DNA of 64,000 nt from Apus apus. Its lineage: Eukaryota > Chordata > Aves > Apodiformes > Apodidae. The number at the start of each line of letters is the position of its first letter. Within the stretch, counting starts at the first letter, position 1. The DNA lies in assembly GCF_020740795.1 (NCBI RefSeq), contig NC_067282.1, positions 126,227,132-126,291,131 of the forward strand, written 5' to 3'. The translations under genes were made by a program, and so were the position numbers. Positions 1 to 14,457 of this stretch are shown here, piece by piece. The notes beneath the pieces were generated by a model. That model was not told the origin of the DNA. It searched no databases and saw nothing but the letters and a program-made list of their open reading frames with translations.

Positions 1-60
1 GCATTATCAGTCCACTAGCTGTAAAACTTGCTGCTAGTTAAAAGACAGCTTACTGAAGGA

Positions 61-79
61 AAAAAAAAAAAAAAAAAAT
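61..79 (+). repeat. Poly(A) tract
   Basis: An uninterrupted run of about 19 A. It lies just beyond the truncated 3' side of the minus-strand CR1 fragment and coincides with where CR1 similarity stops. CR1 elements normally end in short octamer-like repeats rather than poly(A), so this is probably an independent A tract at the break. Confidence 0.8.
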
Positions 80-86
80 CAGTAAA

Positions 87-1420
87 ATTTGCTTCATCCT
101 GGCTCAAACCAGGACAGTCTTGTTCAACTTCATACCACTGGCTTTGGCCCATTGATCCAACCTGTCCAGATCCTTCTGCAGCATCTTCCTACCCTCCAGC
201 ACATCAACACTCCCTGCCAACTTGGTCATCCATTCCCCGTCATTCACGAATTTACCGAGGGTAGACTCTATTCCCTCATCCAGGTCATCAATAAAGATAT
301 TGAATAGGACTGGGTCCAGTACTGATCCCTGGGGGACACCACTGATAACCAAATGTCAACTGGATGCAGCACCACTTACCACCAGTTTCTGGGCCCAGTC
401 ATCCAGCCAGTTTTTAACCCAGTGAAGGGTTCATCTGTCCAAGCCATGAGCTGCCAGCTTTTCCAGGAGAACACGGTGGGAGATTGTGTCAAAGGCCTTG
501 CTGAAGCCAAGGTAGACCACAACCACAGCCTTCCCCTCATCCACTAGGCGGGTCACCCAGTCATTGAAGGAGATGAGATTGGTCAGGCAGGATCTTCCTT
601 TCCTAAACCCATGTTGGCTGGGCCTGATCCCCTCATTGTCTTGTACATGGCACTTGATGGCACTCAGGATGATCTGCTCCATAACTTTGCCAGGAACTGA
701 GGTCAGGCTGACAGGCCTATAGTTCCCCAGATCCTGCTTCTGGCCCTTCTTGCGGATAGGCATCACACTGGCCAAACTCCAAGTCATGTGGTTAGCCATG
801 ACCAGTGATAAATGATGGAGAGTGGCATAGCCAGTTCTTCTGCCAGCTCCCTCAGCACCCTAGGATGAATCCCATCTGGACCTATAGACTTCTCAGGATC
901 TAAATGGCACAGCAGGCCCTAACTACTTCCTCCTGTATTACAGGAGGGGTATTCTGCTCCCCATCCCTGTCTACCAGCTCAGGAGAGATGATAACCAGTC
1001 CTTTTGTTAAAAACTGAGGTAAAGGTGTTAAGTACCTCAGCCTTTTCTTTGCCTTTCATTACTATGTTCCCCCCATTATCCAATAAAGAATGGAGATTCT
1101 CTCTGGCCCTCCTTTTGTTATTAATGCATTTATAACAGCATTTTTATTATCCTTAACAGAAATGGTCAGATTAAGTTCTAACTCAGCTTTCGCATCTCTT
1201 CTCTTTCTACATGACCTTACAATACCATTAACACTTCCTGATTCACCTGTCCCTTTTTCCAAAGTTGATACACTCTTGTTTTTTTTTTCCCCTGAGTTGT
1301 TGCAAATGCTCCCTGCTCAACCAGGCCTTCAGCCGGTCTTCTTCCCCACTCACTCATTTTTTGGCACAAAGGGACAGCCTGCTCCTGCGACTTCACAACC
1401 AGGTCAGTCTCTCCCATGTT
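87..1420 (-). mobile_element. CR1 LINE fragment with decayed reverse transcriptase
   Basis: A long CR1 non-LTR retrotransposon fragment read on the minus strand. Open stretches at 799-431 and 352-104 translate to typical CR1 reverse transcriptase: LGNYRPVSLTSVPGKVMEQI, HGFRKGRSCLTNL, FSKAFDTISHR and [20 protein letters not shown]. The palm catalytic motif, normally FADD in this family, reads FVND, so a metal-binding aspartate is lost. There are also frame breaks between the two open stretches. The element is truncated at both ends: it starts inside the endonuclease-to-RT linker near 1,420 and lacks the final ORF2 and 3' UTR segments. It lies in a RIMKLB intron. No activity is expected. Confidence 0.9.
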
Positions 1421-4400
1421 TTTAATGTCCAGTTTCTGTTTCTTTTAAATAGTAGGTTAAAAAAAAAAGACACATCTGAAAAGAAATCGGTAACTGGAAA
1501 GGCCTTTCCAAAAACAGAATTAAATCCAGAGGAAGAATTTAAGCAACACAGAATTGTGGAATGTTCTCCTCCCATCTGAGATTAATGCAATTTTTTCCCT
1601 GCAATGCAAAAATCTACTAAATAACTTTAAACAGCATTAACTTACACACCTCATCTCTCTCTGCTACCAAACAGTACCTTCTTTCATCTCAGTAATCCAT
1701 CCTTTCATTACTTAAGCAAACTGTTGAATGGAGTAGTATCCTGCTTGAGTTTTCAACTAGCAACAAAGACATGTATCCTTCGTATCTATTTCCCGTATCA
1801 GAAAAGACATCTAGAAACACTTCCACATTGTCAGGAACTTCTAATAAATAATAACCAACAACCTGTTATTTCCAGGTGCTCCTAAAGTTGTTTTATTGAG
1901 CCTGAATTTTGAGGAACAGAAAGACTTCTTCCGCTTACTGGTTTGACCTGTCGTTTCAGTCTTAGGCCTTTCTAGAAAAAACTGCATTAAATTTATCAAT
2001 TGGAGGCACTTATTTTGGAGACAAACATGTCCTTCTTGAAGGACTTTAACAGTGATATTTCAAGAAAATCTTGGGTTAAAACTGACTCTAAAGCTTGTAG
2101 AGCTAACACCAACTCCCATCTCCAAGGAGATTCTGTATCTTTCTTTTTTTTTTGTTTTTGGGTATGTCAGAGAAAAGCTTGATTTACTAAGATATACAGT
2201 ATACAACAGTTACAGGTTTCTTCATGAGTACAGTATTTTCCCAAGACAAAAAAAAACACACACACAAAACAAACTAAAAAATTGTTCTAGACTAAAAGAT
2301 TATATAACCAGGATTTCTTAGTTTTGACAGACATTAATGTAAATTTGTACACAAAGAAATGCTAGAGAGGGAAGAACTCATTTTTTTCCAACAACTCTAA
2401 GGTCACTGAGCTTGTTTCCTCTTCCCAGCTTTAGGGGGTTAAAACTACACTGCAGTAGCTCCACACGTGCTCTACGCCAGTACTGTAATGAAAATACAAG
2501 TGTAACATCACAATACTGTTTCTCACTTGTTCTGGATGAAGTTGCTTCCACTTGGTGCCAAAAAGACGTTAACTAAGACATTTGCTATTATGATTCCTAA
2601 TTAAGACACTCCATGAATCTGCAACTACCTTTTAAAAAGAAAACACTTCTCAGAATTACACAGGTATACAATCCTTCCAACTAAATCAGTCAGGTAAAAA
2701 AAACATGCAGTGGTAGTATTGTGCTCACAGACAACAAACAGACTAAAGCAAACAGAAGGATTCTCCCCCACTGTCAGCTTGTTCTGATCTCTGAAGGCAA
2801 CATATTTAAAAGATTAGCTAATCCACTAACCACTAATCTCTAGACTGTAAATGTAGTTCTCTGTTTCCCAATCCCTACAAATTTATAAATATCTTTATAT
2901 GCATTTACTCTGCACTACAAGTTCTAAAATTACATTTGTCTTGTCTTTCTGAAATAAGCATTTGCCAAATACACAGCAAAACAAAAAGCACTGAGAGGCT
3001 ACTGATCTCATCACAAATCAATGGCAGAGAAAGGAAACAGATGCTTTTTACAAGCACCAGGTAGGACAAGTCTCTATAGTTATCTCACTCCTCCACAGAT
3101 TCCTCTAACAATCTCCTTTAAAACATTTTTCCTCCAAAGCCGTTCACTTTAAAGCAACACAGTCATAGAACTCTCACTACCAAATGCTACTCTCAGTCTG
3201 TTCTCAGTAACAGAACTGTAATTCACATACCCTCCTAGACTCCGCCTTTCAAAATCTTAAAAGATTAACAATTCCTAGAGGAAACATTCTAACTGCATGC
3301 TGTGCACCTTCAAAGACACCTCTCCAGAAATCCCTGTGTTCGACAAAACACCCACTTAAAACTGTGGTATTATGACAATTTAAGTCACTTTGCTGCTGTA
3401 ACAGATTTAATCTCCAGTTCCATGCAATTCTACAGTGGCACATAGTACCACACCCACTTCCTAGCACGCTATTAGTGCTCATCGGACCCACTAGTGAGCA
3501 GGCAAACTTCCCACACCAGCAGGAAATATTCCCAGTTCTTTTGTGGAGTTTGATTTTTGCAGGTATTGCAAGCTGAACCAGCTCACTGTAGGATCTGACT
3601 GCAACAGAAGAAAGCTGGATCATAGCAACATCAGCAATGATGTGAACAGCTTAAATTGTCAAGACAGTGCCATTTTGAGACTGCAGAATTGTCTTTAGAG
3701 AGATTATTTTTTTCCTCCTACATTTACAACTCTACAGTCACTACACTAGGCCAGCTTCCAACTTTCTAAAAACAAGCCTATCAGAATGATTTGTCTTTCC
3801 CCAACTGTCCCTCTCGCTCCGTTGTCTTATGCAGATAATACATTCTCCCGCATTTACCACTCTGCTGGGTGAGAAAAATTTGCAGCAAAATTGCTATAAA
3901 GGCCCAGCTGCCAGCCTTATTTGAGCATGACAATTAGAAACAATAAGACATGCAGTTTATATGTAAGGCATAACTTCTGCCTGTAGCCACAGACCTTACT
4001 CACCTCAAAGAACCCACTAAGGGCATGCACCTTCAGAATCCTGCCTCACCTTTACTACCAAGTACATCAAGAGGAGTGCACAAAAAACCCCAACATTTCA
4101 GTCTTAGGCTAGAACGATCCTGAGAAGACTGACAGAAAAAAAAAAAATGAAGCTGAATATGAATATGCACATCTCAAAAAGTTACAGTAATTATTAAGTA
4201 ACTTCTCTCTACCTTTCTGCCTACACTTACACCATGACTCCAAGCCATGCTCTCTCCTCAATAGTAGCTGAATAGTTTGCACGCCTGCAGTGCTGTGGTG
4301 AATGGATAAAGGCTCTTTCAGAAGGACAGGCTGTGCAACTGAGGAGGAGGGTCTGTGCTCCACAAAAAAAAGCGGATCACATACATACAGCTTTGCTTTC

Positions 4401-4469
4401 AAGTGCGCAGAGCTAATCAAAAGACTTCAGCAACAAAGACAACTTGCTTAGTTTTGACCATATATTTAG

Positions 4470-4700
4470 ATTTTTTCCCCCTCCATGAGGGTGGCTGAAT
4501 TTTTGATAAGATTGCTCAGACAGGCTGTAGAAGCTTCATCCTTGGAGATACTCAAAACCCAACTGGATATGTCCCAAACAACCTGATCTAACTTTAGAGC
4601 TGGCTCTAGCTTTCAAGTTGGCCACCTGAAAGAGAAGGTTGGTCCAGGTGACTTTTAAAGGTCCCTTCCAATCTTTATTATTCTATGATTCTCTATGCCA
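4470..4700 (+). mobile_element. CR1 LINE 3' end fragment
   Basis: The stretch ending GGTCCAGGTGACTTTTAAAG, GTCCCTTCCAATC, then TATTCTATGATTCTCTATG is the typical CR1 3' terminus. The upstream part (GGCTGTAGAAGCTTCATCCT, then GAGATACTCAAAACCCAACT) is CR1 ORF2 tail and 3' UTR. Plus orientation, heavily diverged, 5' truncated. Confidence 0.85.
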
Positions 4701-5790
4701 TTCTCCTGCAGTATGCCTGGCCTCTCACGTGGCTGCAATAGTAGGATGCATGCTCCACAATGTACTATTCTGCAGCTCAAACTAGATTTGTGGGTTCATT
4801 GGGAAACATTCTTTTGCACAATCAAGATCATCTGACAAGTTTTTACAGTTATTTAACAAATAAAAATAAAGTTCTTCATGCTGAAAGTGGCTTTGTAGGT
4901 TTGAGAGTTGGGAAGGGAACCACAGGCTGATACCCTGACCACAATGAAACTTGGAAAGAGATTTAAGAAGAAATTGCGTATATGATAAAGGCAAGCCCTC
5001 TCTGGAAAGCAAAGTAATGAACTAGACAAAAAAGTTGTGATGCTTTTGTTGTTAAGCTATAAATAAACAACTAAATCCAGGTCCTGCTCACCACCATTCC
5101 ATCTTTCTGGCAGAAGCAGTCATCCAGCACTATAGTCCTCCACAGAAAGACGCAGAAAGTTGTCAGGGGCACAAATAGGAGCTTTAGGCCCTCAGTTGAG
5201 TTTTATCCTAGTTTTGTGGACTAAGTAAAAACTACTCTGAACCTGTAAAGAATTTTTAAGATTCAACTACCAAAACATCTCACTTGCAATAAAGCAGGAA
5301 TGGACTGATTGCAACTCAGGCAAATGAGTGCTGAACATTTAATCTTAGTCTCCAGGATATTCATTAATATTACCTGAGTCAGGGAAACAGGAACACTAGC
5401 AGAACTTGATATGCACTCTTTTGTTAATAATTTTTAAAAACCTTCTTCACGAAGAAGGAAAAGGCAGGATATAGGAATGAAAGCCATCCCTCAACACCAT
5501 TTAGAGGTAAGACTTGGATGGATATGCTTTCTAAAACAGCAAGCTAGTTGGTGCAAGAAATCCTGGAATTCCTAAAAAATAATTTCTAAATCCTCACAAC
5601 TGACTGCATCTATCATGGCAGGCTCAGTCAGGTTCATTAGTGCTCTCTTCCTACTTTATATTAAGAAAAAAAAACTCAAAGGAAGGAATCCTGCCTGGCT
5701 ACAAAACTAAGAATGTAGCTCACCCTGTGGGTCTGTTCCTCAACCAGGAACAGAAAGCCCAACACTTCATATTAATAACCAAATGATAGC

Positions 5791-5811
5791 TAGACAGACA
5801 GACAGACAGAT
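5791..5811. repeat. (GACA)n microsatellite
   Basis: About five tandem copies of GACA beginning in TAGACAGACAGACAGACAGA. Short, in RIMKLB intronic DNA. Confidence 0.85.
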
Positions 5812-8147
5812 GATGTTCTCAACCATGAAAAATAGCCTGCAAGATACCTCATAAAATACAAAGAAGTGCTGCCAAAGGAAAACAAATAAAAAGAACTGCA
5901 GGAATGAAATGAGCCATTTTCCAAAGCAGTTGAGAAGTATAACAACAATGGGACATGCCAATTTACATAGTAATGAAACAAGTATGAAGGAGAACAATGC
6001 ACAAGTGCAGCCTCTCCAGGTATTTAAACAGTCCTGAGTCTCACTGACAGAATGCATACGTATACTGAATGTAAATATACCCATGGACTACTATTCAAAA
6101 ACAGAGTATTGGGTTACCCAAGTAATTGGCTAACACTGCATCACTCCTGTTTTTCCGTATTCGTGTTTTCCGAAGCCTGTGTAGTTAACACTGTTGATGC
6201 ACGCAACACAATCCCTATGTGACTGTACATACATTATTTACAAATCATGTGTGCATACAATATTACATTAAAAAGCTACATTAAGAGAAAAGTATTGAAG
6301 CCACAAAGTCAAGAACATAAAAGTTAGAAAAATCCACAACTAAGGCTACGTCTGTAGCATTGATCTGCTACTCCACCCACATACTATCTTCAACTACACG
6401 AACAAACATTGTTTTCCCCACAGCATTTATCTAACGTGCACAGGAGATACAACACTCACTTAACAAGTAGCTAACTCAGCACTGTATTTTCTTTTATACT
6501 GTTCAGTGTGTAGACCACAAATTGGTATACTGAAATTCTTGCTTGAAACATACTAATTTCTTCTTGAGTTTTACTTATTGTGCTTACTGCAGTAACATCT
6601 AAGGCTTCACAATCTTAATTTATTTTGTCAACACCACAAGAAACCAGTGAATATTCTACTGATTTCCCACAGGGGTAAGGGAAACCCAGAAGTAAGTGTT
6701 AACAATGGAATTCTAGATGTCACATTTGGGAGATTTCTCAGTTGCTGATTCCGCTCTGATTGATTCTGTTTGTGGATGCAAGTCTTCAGAGGTTTCATAA
6801 AGCTGATCCTAGTAACCAAAGTTTCAGTACTTAGGAAATGCAAACACATGCAATTAAAGGCAATTTCTAAGCAGTCCATCCAATTGAAATCTCCAGATTA
6901 ATACTCTCCTTCTAGCAATGTTCTCCTTCAATTGTCAAAAACTCCTGTAACCACAAAGAAGGCATCCTACAAATTGTCCTCTCCTTCACTATGCTACAAG
7001 TTAACATTTCCAGAGCAGAATACCCTGTACTTTGAGGAGGCTGATGAAAAAGTAGCATGTGATCAAATAATTTAAAATGTAGTATCTGAACACAAATACA
7101 CAACAAAGGAATCAAAACCGCAAATTCTTTTTTGCCAATTTTTAATTGAGTATTTGCTGTTGCTACTCATCGTGGCATTTTATCTTTACATTTGCAGATA
7201 ATGAAAAGCTGCCTTCGTGGTTGCATCTACCACACCAACTTCTAACATTTGACGTGACAGCTAAATGTCAGTGGCACCAGGTCAGCAGCCTCTGCATGGA
7301 CCAGCACTTAAAGTGAATGGTCCACTGTCAACAAATATTTGTGTAACCAATTTTCAAAGGAATATTTCTCTAGAGGACAGAAAAGCTCTTGAAGGTTTGA
7401 TTCCAACCCAAGCATTGAAAGTCAGCAACCACTGCATGCAGCATGCACCCCCCACAGAATTCATCCCCCTAGATGTAACAACTGTGCTTCCATTTGTTTT
7501 CTGTCTCATCTTCATTCTATTCCCCTTATTTTTTCCAGTATTTTCCAAACCATAGATTTTTCTTACTGTCAAGTAGCTTCTTTGCCAGCAATTCTGAATA
7601 CCACTCTTAATGACTCAATTTTCTGCCTTGCCTCCAAATTCATTTTCCATTTGTTCAGTTTGCATTTCTTCTCATAGAAGTTTCAATACACAATCCATGT
7701 TCCCACTGGTTTCCAGCTCCAGTTTCTTTCCTGAGGGAACCAATTTCTTATCTAGCAAGAGTTTTCACTGCAATCACTTCCTGTTACCATTTCTTGTTCC
7801 AGCACATTTCCAAAGCAAACTGCCTTCACACCAAACTTTTCCCGACTGATACTTCAGTCCCCAATCCCAAACCAATTTCACTTTCCCAGCCACATTTGAA
7901 TGGAGTGATTTACTCCAGTAAGGTCTCTGTGACATTAAGAGGGTGTATAACCAACATGAAGGAAAAACTCCATCTTAAACTCTGCATTCAGATCGAACTG
8001 TAGCAGCAGCAAAGGCCACAACTCCAGAAGTACTTTTGCACAATACAAGAGTGTTTCAAATGTTTTGGCTGTGAAGCTTAAACAAACCTCTAAGATGCTT
8101 AAAAGACCATTTTGTGAAATGCTAATTATTTGGTACAAATTTCATGG

Positions 8148-8590
8148 AAACATCATAGAAGGCTAGGGTTGGAAAGGACCTTAAAGATCATTTAGATCCA
8201 AGCCCCATACATGGCCAGGCACACCTCCCACTAGAACAGGTTTCTCAAAGCCCCATCCAACCTGCCGTTGAACACTTCCAGGGAGGGGGTATCCACAACT
8301 TCCCTGGGCAACCTGTGCCAGTGTCTCACCACCCTGATAGTGAAGAACTTCCTGTCTAAATTAAATCTACCCTCCTCCTGTTTAAAACCACTACCCTTTG
8401 TCCTATCACTACATGCCCATATAAGAACTCCATCTCCAGCTTTCCTGTAGGCCCCTTCAGACAGTGGAAGGCTGCTATAAGGTCTCCCTGGAATGTCCTC
8501 TTCTCCAGGCTGAAAAACCCCAACAAATCCATTTATGTCTACTTTCACAGGTAAAATAAAAGCCACTTCAGCCAAACCGAGTTCCTGTTC
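8148..8590 (-). mobile_element. CR1 LINE 3' fragment
   Basis: Minus-strand CR1. On the plus strand the terminus reads CATCATAGAAGGCTAGGGTT followed by GGAAAGGACCTTAAAGATCA. An open minus-strand frame (8,593-8,231) encodes the CR1 ORF2 tail, with EEGRFNLDRKFFTIRVVRHW and HRLPREVVDTPSLEVF. This tail ends the element's polyprotein. 5' truncated, as is usual for CR1. Confidence 0.92.
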
Positions 8591-11500
8591 CAAACTAGTT
8601 CTTTTGAAAATATCTTTATAAATTTAGGGAAAATGAGAAAAACATTATTTTTTTTTCTAGAAGTGCCCTCCTTTCAGTGAATTGCTTTGCAGAGAATTTC
8701 CAAAAATCTGTCAAAAAGACATGTAACACTTAAGGGGCAAGGGGTAGGGAGGTTCCATTAATAAGGAAGGACAAATTATAAGCAATAAAAATCTGGTTTA
8801 TAATGGAAGTTTTGGCCTATTGCAATGTTAAAATAGATGATACAAGACCTATCCACAATGTCAAAAAACACCTCATATGTTGTACTGATCTAGTACAAAG
8901 CAGCAAGCAGGTAGCAACCTAGTTGCAGGTATAAATCGAGTCTTCTAACTACTGTGGTGCCTTAGAGAAATCTCTTAACTTTCCTATATATTGATTCTGC
9001 ATTGGTAAACATGGCAAACCATTGCACTCTTACTACAAAGATATTTCTGAGGATTTAATCTGTGCTTTCAAAAAGCCTTAAAACTTACAAATTAATATTA
9101 TTTGGGGATTTCTGAGTAAAACAGTTACACAACTGAAAAAGATTCTGTGAGAAATCTCCAAAATCTATCCGCAACGGATAGCCCAGACTCTTCTGCATGG
9201 ACACAACATACGTATTTTTGTGCCATCATGATATACAGTACTGTCACTTCATAAAGTACTGTTTGAACAAATGGTCCCATTACAGCAATAACAAAATAAC
9301 AAAAACGTTAAAGGCCATGATTCCCCAGAGTGCCAATGCAATTTGTTCTAATCCATTTAATAACGCTTCTACCAAAAATGTAGAAAATGTTTGTGCAGTC
9401 ACATTGTTACCTGTCTCAGAGGACAGATAGAACGCTAAAAAAAACCTTCCACTAAGAAGAGGCTGATTTGGCTATAAAACTACACCAGTATACAGACTTG
9501 GTTCACAATACAAATGCTTAGACAACTGTGCCAGCACAGCTCACTTAGGTGACAAAGAGCTGGAACAGGGCTTGTTGGAAAAGTGACACAGAAATCCTCA
9601 GCCAGTTGAGGACTGTCATGTGAACTATTAAGCTAACTTTCATTTTTTTACTGTGATGTATGGAAGCACCTCTTCCATCTCACTTTTGTCTTTTTTACAT
9701 TTTCTCTCCAGATGGCCATTCCCGAGCATTCTTACAACAATTAAAAATCTGGCAATGTTTTCTGGCAGTTTCAGATATGATGACATGCGTATATGTTCAA
9801 GATGATGCGCCCTACAAGTCTGATCTTCCTGGCTGACTATTCTAGAACAAATGCAAATGAAAAACTTTAGTCCTTAACATAGCCCTCTAAAATGACCATA
9901 ATAAAATATTACCATGCAGAAACATTCCTACTTCTCCACCTTGCAAAGGTAGATTTGGACTAAGCCCATATCTACCTCTGATGACATACTGATATTTACT
10001 GACAAAATAGAATGATTTTGAGAAGATTAAATTAATCATTAGCCTTCATTATTTATAATCAGCTTTAGATAAAAACAATCATTGTGTAAGTATAGAAATC
10101 CCCGATAGTAAAGAAGAAAGCTGCAAGGTCACCCAGGGTCCTTTCTTCCCATATACATGACAAGAAAGTTGTGTTTGGTGTCACAGTTCTGAATTAAAAC
10201 AATTCTTCCTAAAACATGTGGCACCTGTTGAAAGGCACTGCTATTAAAACGTTTCTAGGTTAATAAGGTAAACGTTTGAATTCTGGGGGTTTTTTTGTCT
10301 TTGTCTGAGGTATTGAATGTTTGGGTTCTAATGTTCCAGAATCCCCTCTATATAGTCCATAAATGCCTACTAGCAATGCTTATGGCTGACAAGTGACTGC
10401 TTTCTACAATGGAAGAACATAAAAACCAGTTTCAAGTGGTTCTGAGCCAGCACTTTCAACAACAAAAAATTCACCTCACATCTAACCACCTTCCAGTCCT
10501 TTGCACACAATGCAGTTTCTACTCCAGCTCTCACTGAGTTGCAAACTCATTCCCCAACTCTGCAGAGGAAGCCATGGCTGCTCTGACTGTTGTTAGTAGC
10601 AGGAAACAGGCCAAATCTGCACTACTCAACAAGGCACCTTGCCAAGGCCAGTTGCCTCCGCTCCATCACTCCCAGTCATTGCTGCACACTGCAGGAAAAG
10701 CTCTCACAGTGAGGTGCACTGCTGGACTAAAAAGTCCAAGGGGACCACTGAAACAGTCAGCAGGAAAAGGAGGTGATTATTTTCCCTACTGTGCGACAGA
10801 AGACAGTCTTTAGGTGACATAAAGATTATTAAAAAATATTACAAATTTTGATACAGCACCTGTCACATATGCAAAAGCCCTCTATAATAATGAGTCTAGT
10901 TGACAGAGTGCTTTTCTTACCATTACACTGGAAACACAGGAATGTGTTATCCAACCTTACCCTTTTTTCCCCAGCTTTCTATACAGAAATCTTTTCACTT
11001 TCTTGATTCCCCTATGTTTATTTCCAAAGCTACCTAAAACAATGCGAGGAGAAAAAAAAACAAATATCACAACTATATGTCGTTAATTCAGAACAAATCA
11101 GAGATGAAGGACAGATCATATGAAACAAAATCAGATTGTGCAAGAATAAAGACGTAACCAAAATAGTGACTAATCTTGCAAATTTCAGGCTCACACAAGA
11201 AACTCAGATGCCTAAACTGGCACACCAGCAACCTTTACCAAACTAAAATAATCTGTCTTCTAAATGCTTCCTCTACAGAAGAAATGAAGACAAGAGACCA
11301 GTTGCCAGATGTCATCCATCTGACTTACAGTGCCCACACAGTATTACTGTTTAAGGACACATGACTATTGTGTCCTTTTCATTCCTCACCTTGGCTGATC
11401 ACTTGCTTTTGCATTCCTAAATTCTTAGGAGAAGTTCACACTTTCTTTTATGCTTTAGGACACTCCAAGTTCACTCACAATCTTTAACAGTTGAAAGTTC

Positions 11501-14457
11501 ATGAAAGCAACTTTACTTAAAGCCATTTTATTTCACACGACAGTATCAGAAAATACAGAGATTCCAAAACTATACAGTAAAGGAATTGTTAAGTTGCTGG
11601 CTCAGTGATCGTCAACTTCTGCTATTCTGATAGCTAAAAATTTTAATTAAGACATTCTTGTACATGGTTTTAATGAAGGAAAGATCCAAATTTCCCTACC
11701 ATCTTCTTCAACTGTGTTTCTGCACACGTAAGGTGTGCAGGAAGGTTACTGTTAAGTTAGTTTCTTAGGTGAGAAGAGTGCTCTATTCAGAAACAGCACA
11801 CATCCAATGAATTATCTTCTGTCTCTTGTCCATTAGCATGCTTATTCCCTACAGGCTTCCTCCACCTTCATCCTCAACCCACCCTGCACACTCCTGCTCA
11901 CAAACTTTAATTTGTTTAGCTTCAAATTCCCCAAGCTTGTTATATCATTGCACTAGTAAACTTGGACAAATAGTTTAAAATCACACATTTTAACAGAACT
12001 TACTGGTAAGACTTCAGCTGTGTGCCTGAAAACATCATGAAGTTTTGTTAAATTACCTGCTATACATTTCAAATTAATATAGGAATTGCCAAACTAGATG
12101 CCAAACTACCCATTTTGTTGCAGAATCTAGCAGTCACCTTACAGCAGTGAGTACCAAATGCTTCAAAGAAACACACATACACAATATTCCTAAGCTGACA
12201 ACTTACATCCCAACCATAAGAAATTGCCTGTTTTACAGTACACCTTGAAGCCACACCTAAATCAACATAAGTATGTGCCACTCCTGAAAGAGCAACCCCA
12301 CTCTCCCCTGCCCTGGTATACTAGAGCTAGCAATTGGGTGACCACAAAATGGGTGAAAATCTATTACTTCCTCCGATTACCCTCAGAGTTTGAGCCCTGT
12401 ATTGCTAAGCTTTCAACACAAGTAACAGTAGAAGTGGAAGCAAAAGCAGATTATCATCCACTGAAGACACATTATCTTAATCAAACCCTCTATGTTGTAC
12501 AAAATTTTACCCAACCAGGACCCATCATATAACAGTAGATAACAGAAACTGTACAGAATGCACTACCTCCTGGATTTTGTTCCAGGAAACATTTTCCTAT
12601 GCAACTGAGGACTTCAGTGAGGAAAATGAAACACAAAACTTCTGGCTGTGTCATCTACCAGAAATCTGTATCAAGACACACGTGCAAGCACTAGCAAAAA
12701 GAAAACTGGAAAATTAAGAGGGAAGATTTTCCATCTCTCCAAGAGAAAGAATTGTTTCATAGAAGACAGTTCCCCCTCTAAAAAAATCACCATTAGTCCA
12801 GATTATTTGTAAATAAACTTCTGCAATCTTTCAGCATTTTTGTCTCACTCCTTTATAGAAGGTCAGGGTTTTTACATAGTTATGAATGAACACTTTTTAT
12901 CAAAAACATTTACTTTTTTGCATTCTCTTTCTAATAACTTAATTTTCTCATTCTTGTACTACACACTCCTCAGGGTTGGTTTTCCAACTTGTGTACTTTA
13001 TCTTTTCTTCTTGCAATAGACGCAGCACTAGGGGACATGAAATGGAAGAGAGCAGGAAAGCCATATTTAATTCCCCAAAACCAGGCAGAAGACAGGAAAG
13101 AAAAAAACATCACCAAGTAATAAAAACAATACTGAAATGCTGAAGAACCAATTATGCACCTTAAAGGCTGCAGCTGCAGTCCAGGAGGGCTGTCTCCACA
13201 CAACATACTGTCCAAAGGACAGCATGCTAAGGGTAATTAGATGTTCAGACTTTCTGACAAGAACTTTCCCTGACTTGAAGACATAATATAGAATTTCAAG
13301 CCTCTATCATATACACCTCAGAATAAAAGACAAGATACATAAAAGTTTAGACATAGCAGAATCAAAACATCTGTTTTCCCATGCAATCGTTTTATCCTTG
13401 ATTGATTAATGCTGCAATAAACTACAAATTCTGACCGAACTCATTCTCTGAAGTCAGTTTTAAGATTTCCTTCCTATATAGGTAGTAATGAAAAAGGTAA
13501 GCTCATATGGCAGCTCTTCTTCAGGGCTGAGTCCTTTTCTATTTTCTTCCCACAAAGAATTACTCTAACACAAGTTTCAGAAATGTAATTCTTCCCTAGA
13601 TCTCCATTCATACTTTTTATGCTACATGGAGAAGAAAAATGGAAGAAGGAACAAAACAACACTGCAGTCTCCTTCCTTTAGGAAAATTAAATTAAAAAGT
13701 TGGGGGAAAAAATTACAAGAGTGTTCTACAGCTTGACACTGGTGGTATTAATATTCTTCCCGTAACATAAGCTTACTATATACAGCATCATTTTACTTAA
13801 CATTTCTAACACACCTTAACATCTTTCTTTTCCTTTTTCATTAGCACAGAAAAAAAATAGGAAAACAGAACAGAAATCTTACAGTTTAGTTTAAAACACT
13901 GCAAGCTGTTCAAATTACCCTGATGCACATACATTGTTTTTCAGCCCTGTTCTTTTTTGGCATTTACATAATTACACACCTGGAGAGCAGCCTGCTTTAG
14001 TTATGCCACATTAGTATCTTCAGCTCTATGACAATTTGTACTGGCCACTGAAAATTCCTTTTAACCTATCTCAAATGTGTTTGCTATCTCAGAGATTGAA
14101 CATAAACAGAAGAAAAAAAGTGCCCCTGGAATTCTTAAATGTGACTCACAAACTTAAAATACCTATGCAAAAATGAAACTATAATTTCTTTTTAATTCAG
14201 AGGTCCAGAGGAATCAACACACTAAAGCTGCCCTCCTCCCTGCTCTACAGAGGCAAGGCAAAAATAGTTCTAATGCAAACTAGAAGTTTGCAAAGTTAAC
14301 AATTATATTTGATTACCCCAATAAATGCTAAAGAACACGTACATCTTTACAATTTAAATGATGTATAGTAGCCTGGCACACTTGGAATTCATTATTAAAG
14401 AGTACAGATGCTCCATTTTACAAGTACCCTTTCAGCACATTCTTAGCTCATTCTCAC

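Larger units (their letters stand above)
1..14457 (-). other. RIMKLB: RIMKLB intron downstream of the first coding exon
   Basis: AT-rich DNA with no recognisable exon on either strand. It contains three CR1 fragments (87-1,420; 4,470-4,700; 8,148-8,590), a short GACA repeat and many A or T runs; otherwise I see nothing (1,421-4,470, 4,700-8,148 and 8,600-14,457 hold no gene). I looked for RIMKLB sequence following the first exon and for the ATP-grasp core and did not find them, so this intron is at least 14.4 kb. That is inferred from absence by eye; a small exon could be missed. Confidence 0.6.

Noticed and set aside
3249-3623. 124-codon minus-strand frame in the RIMKLB intron, considered as a RIMKLB exon
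   Set aside because: No similarity to RIMKLB or ATP-grasp sequence; no matching splice phase evident.
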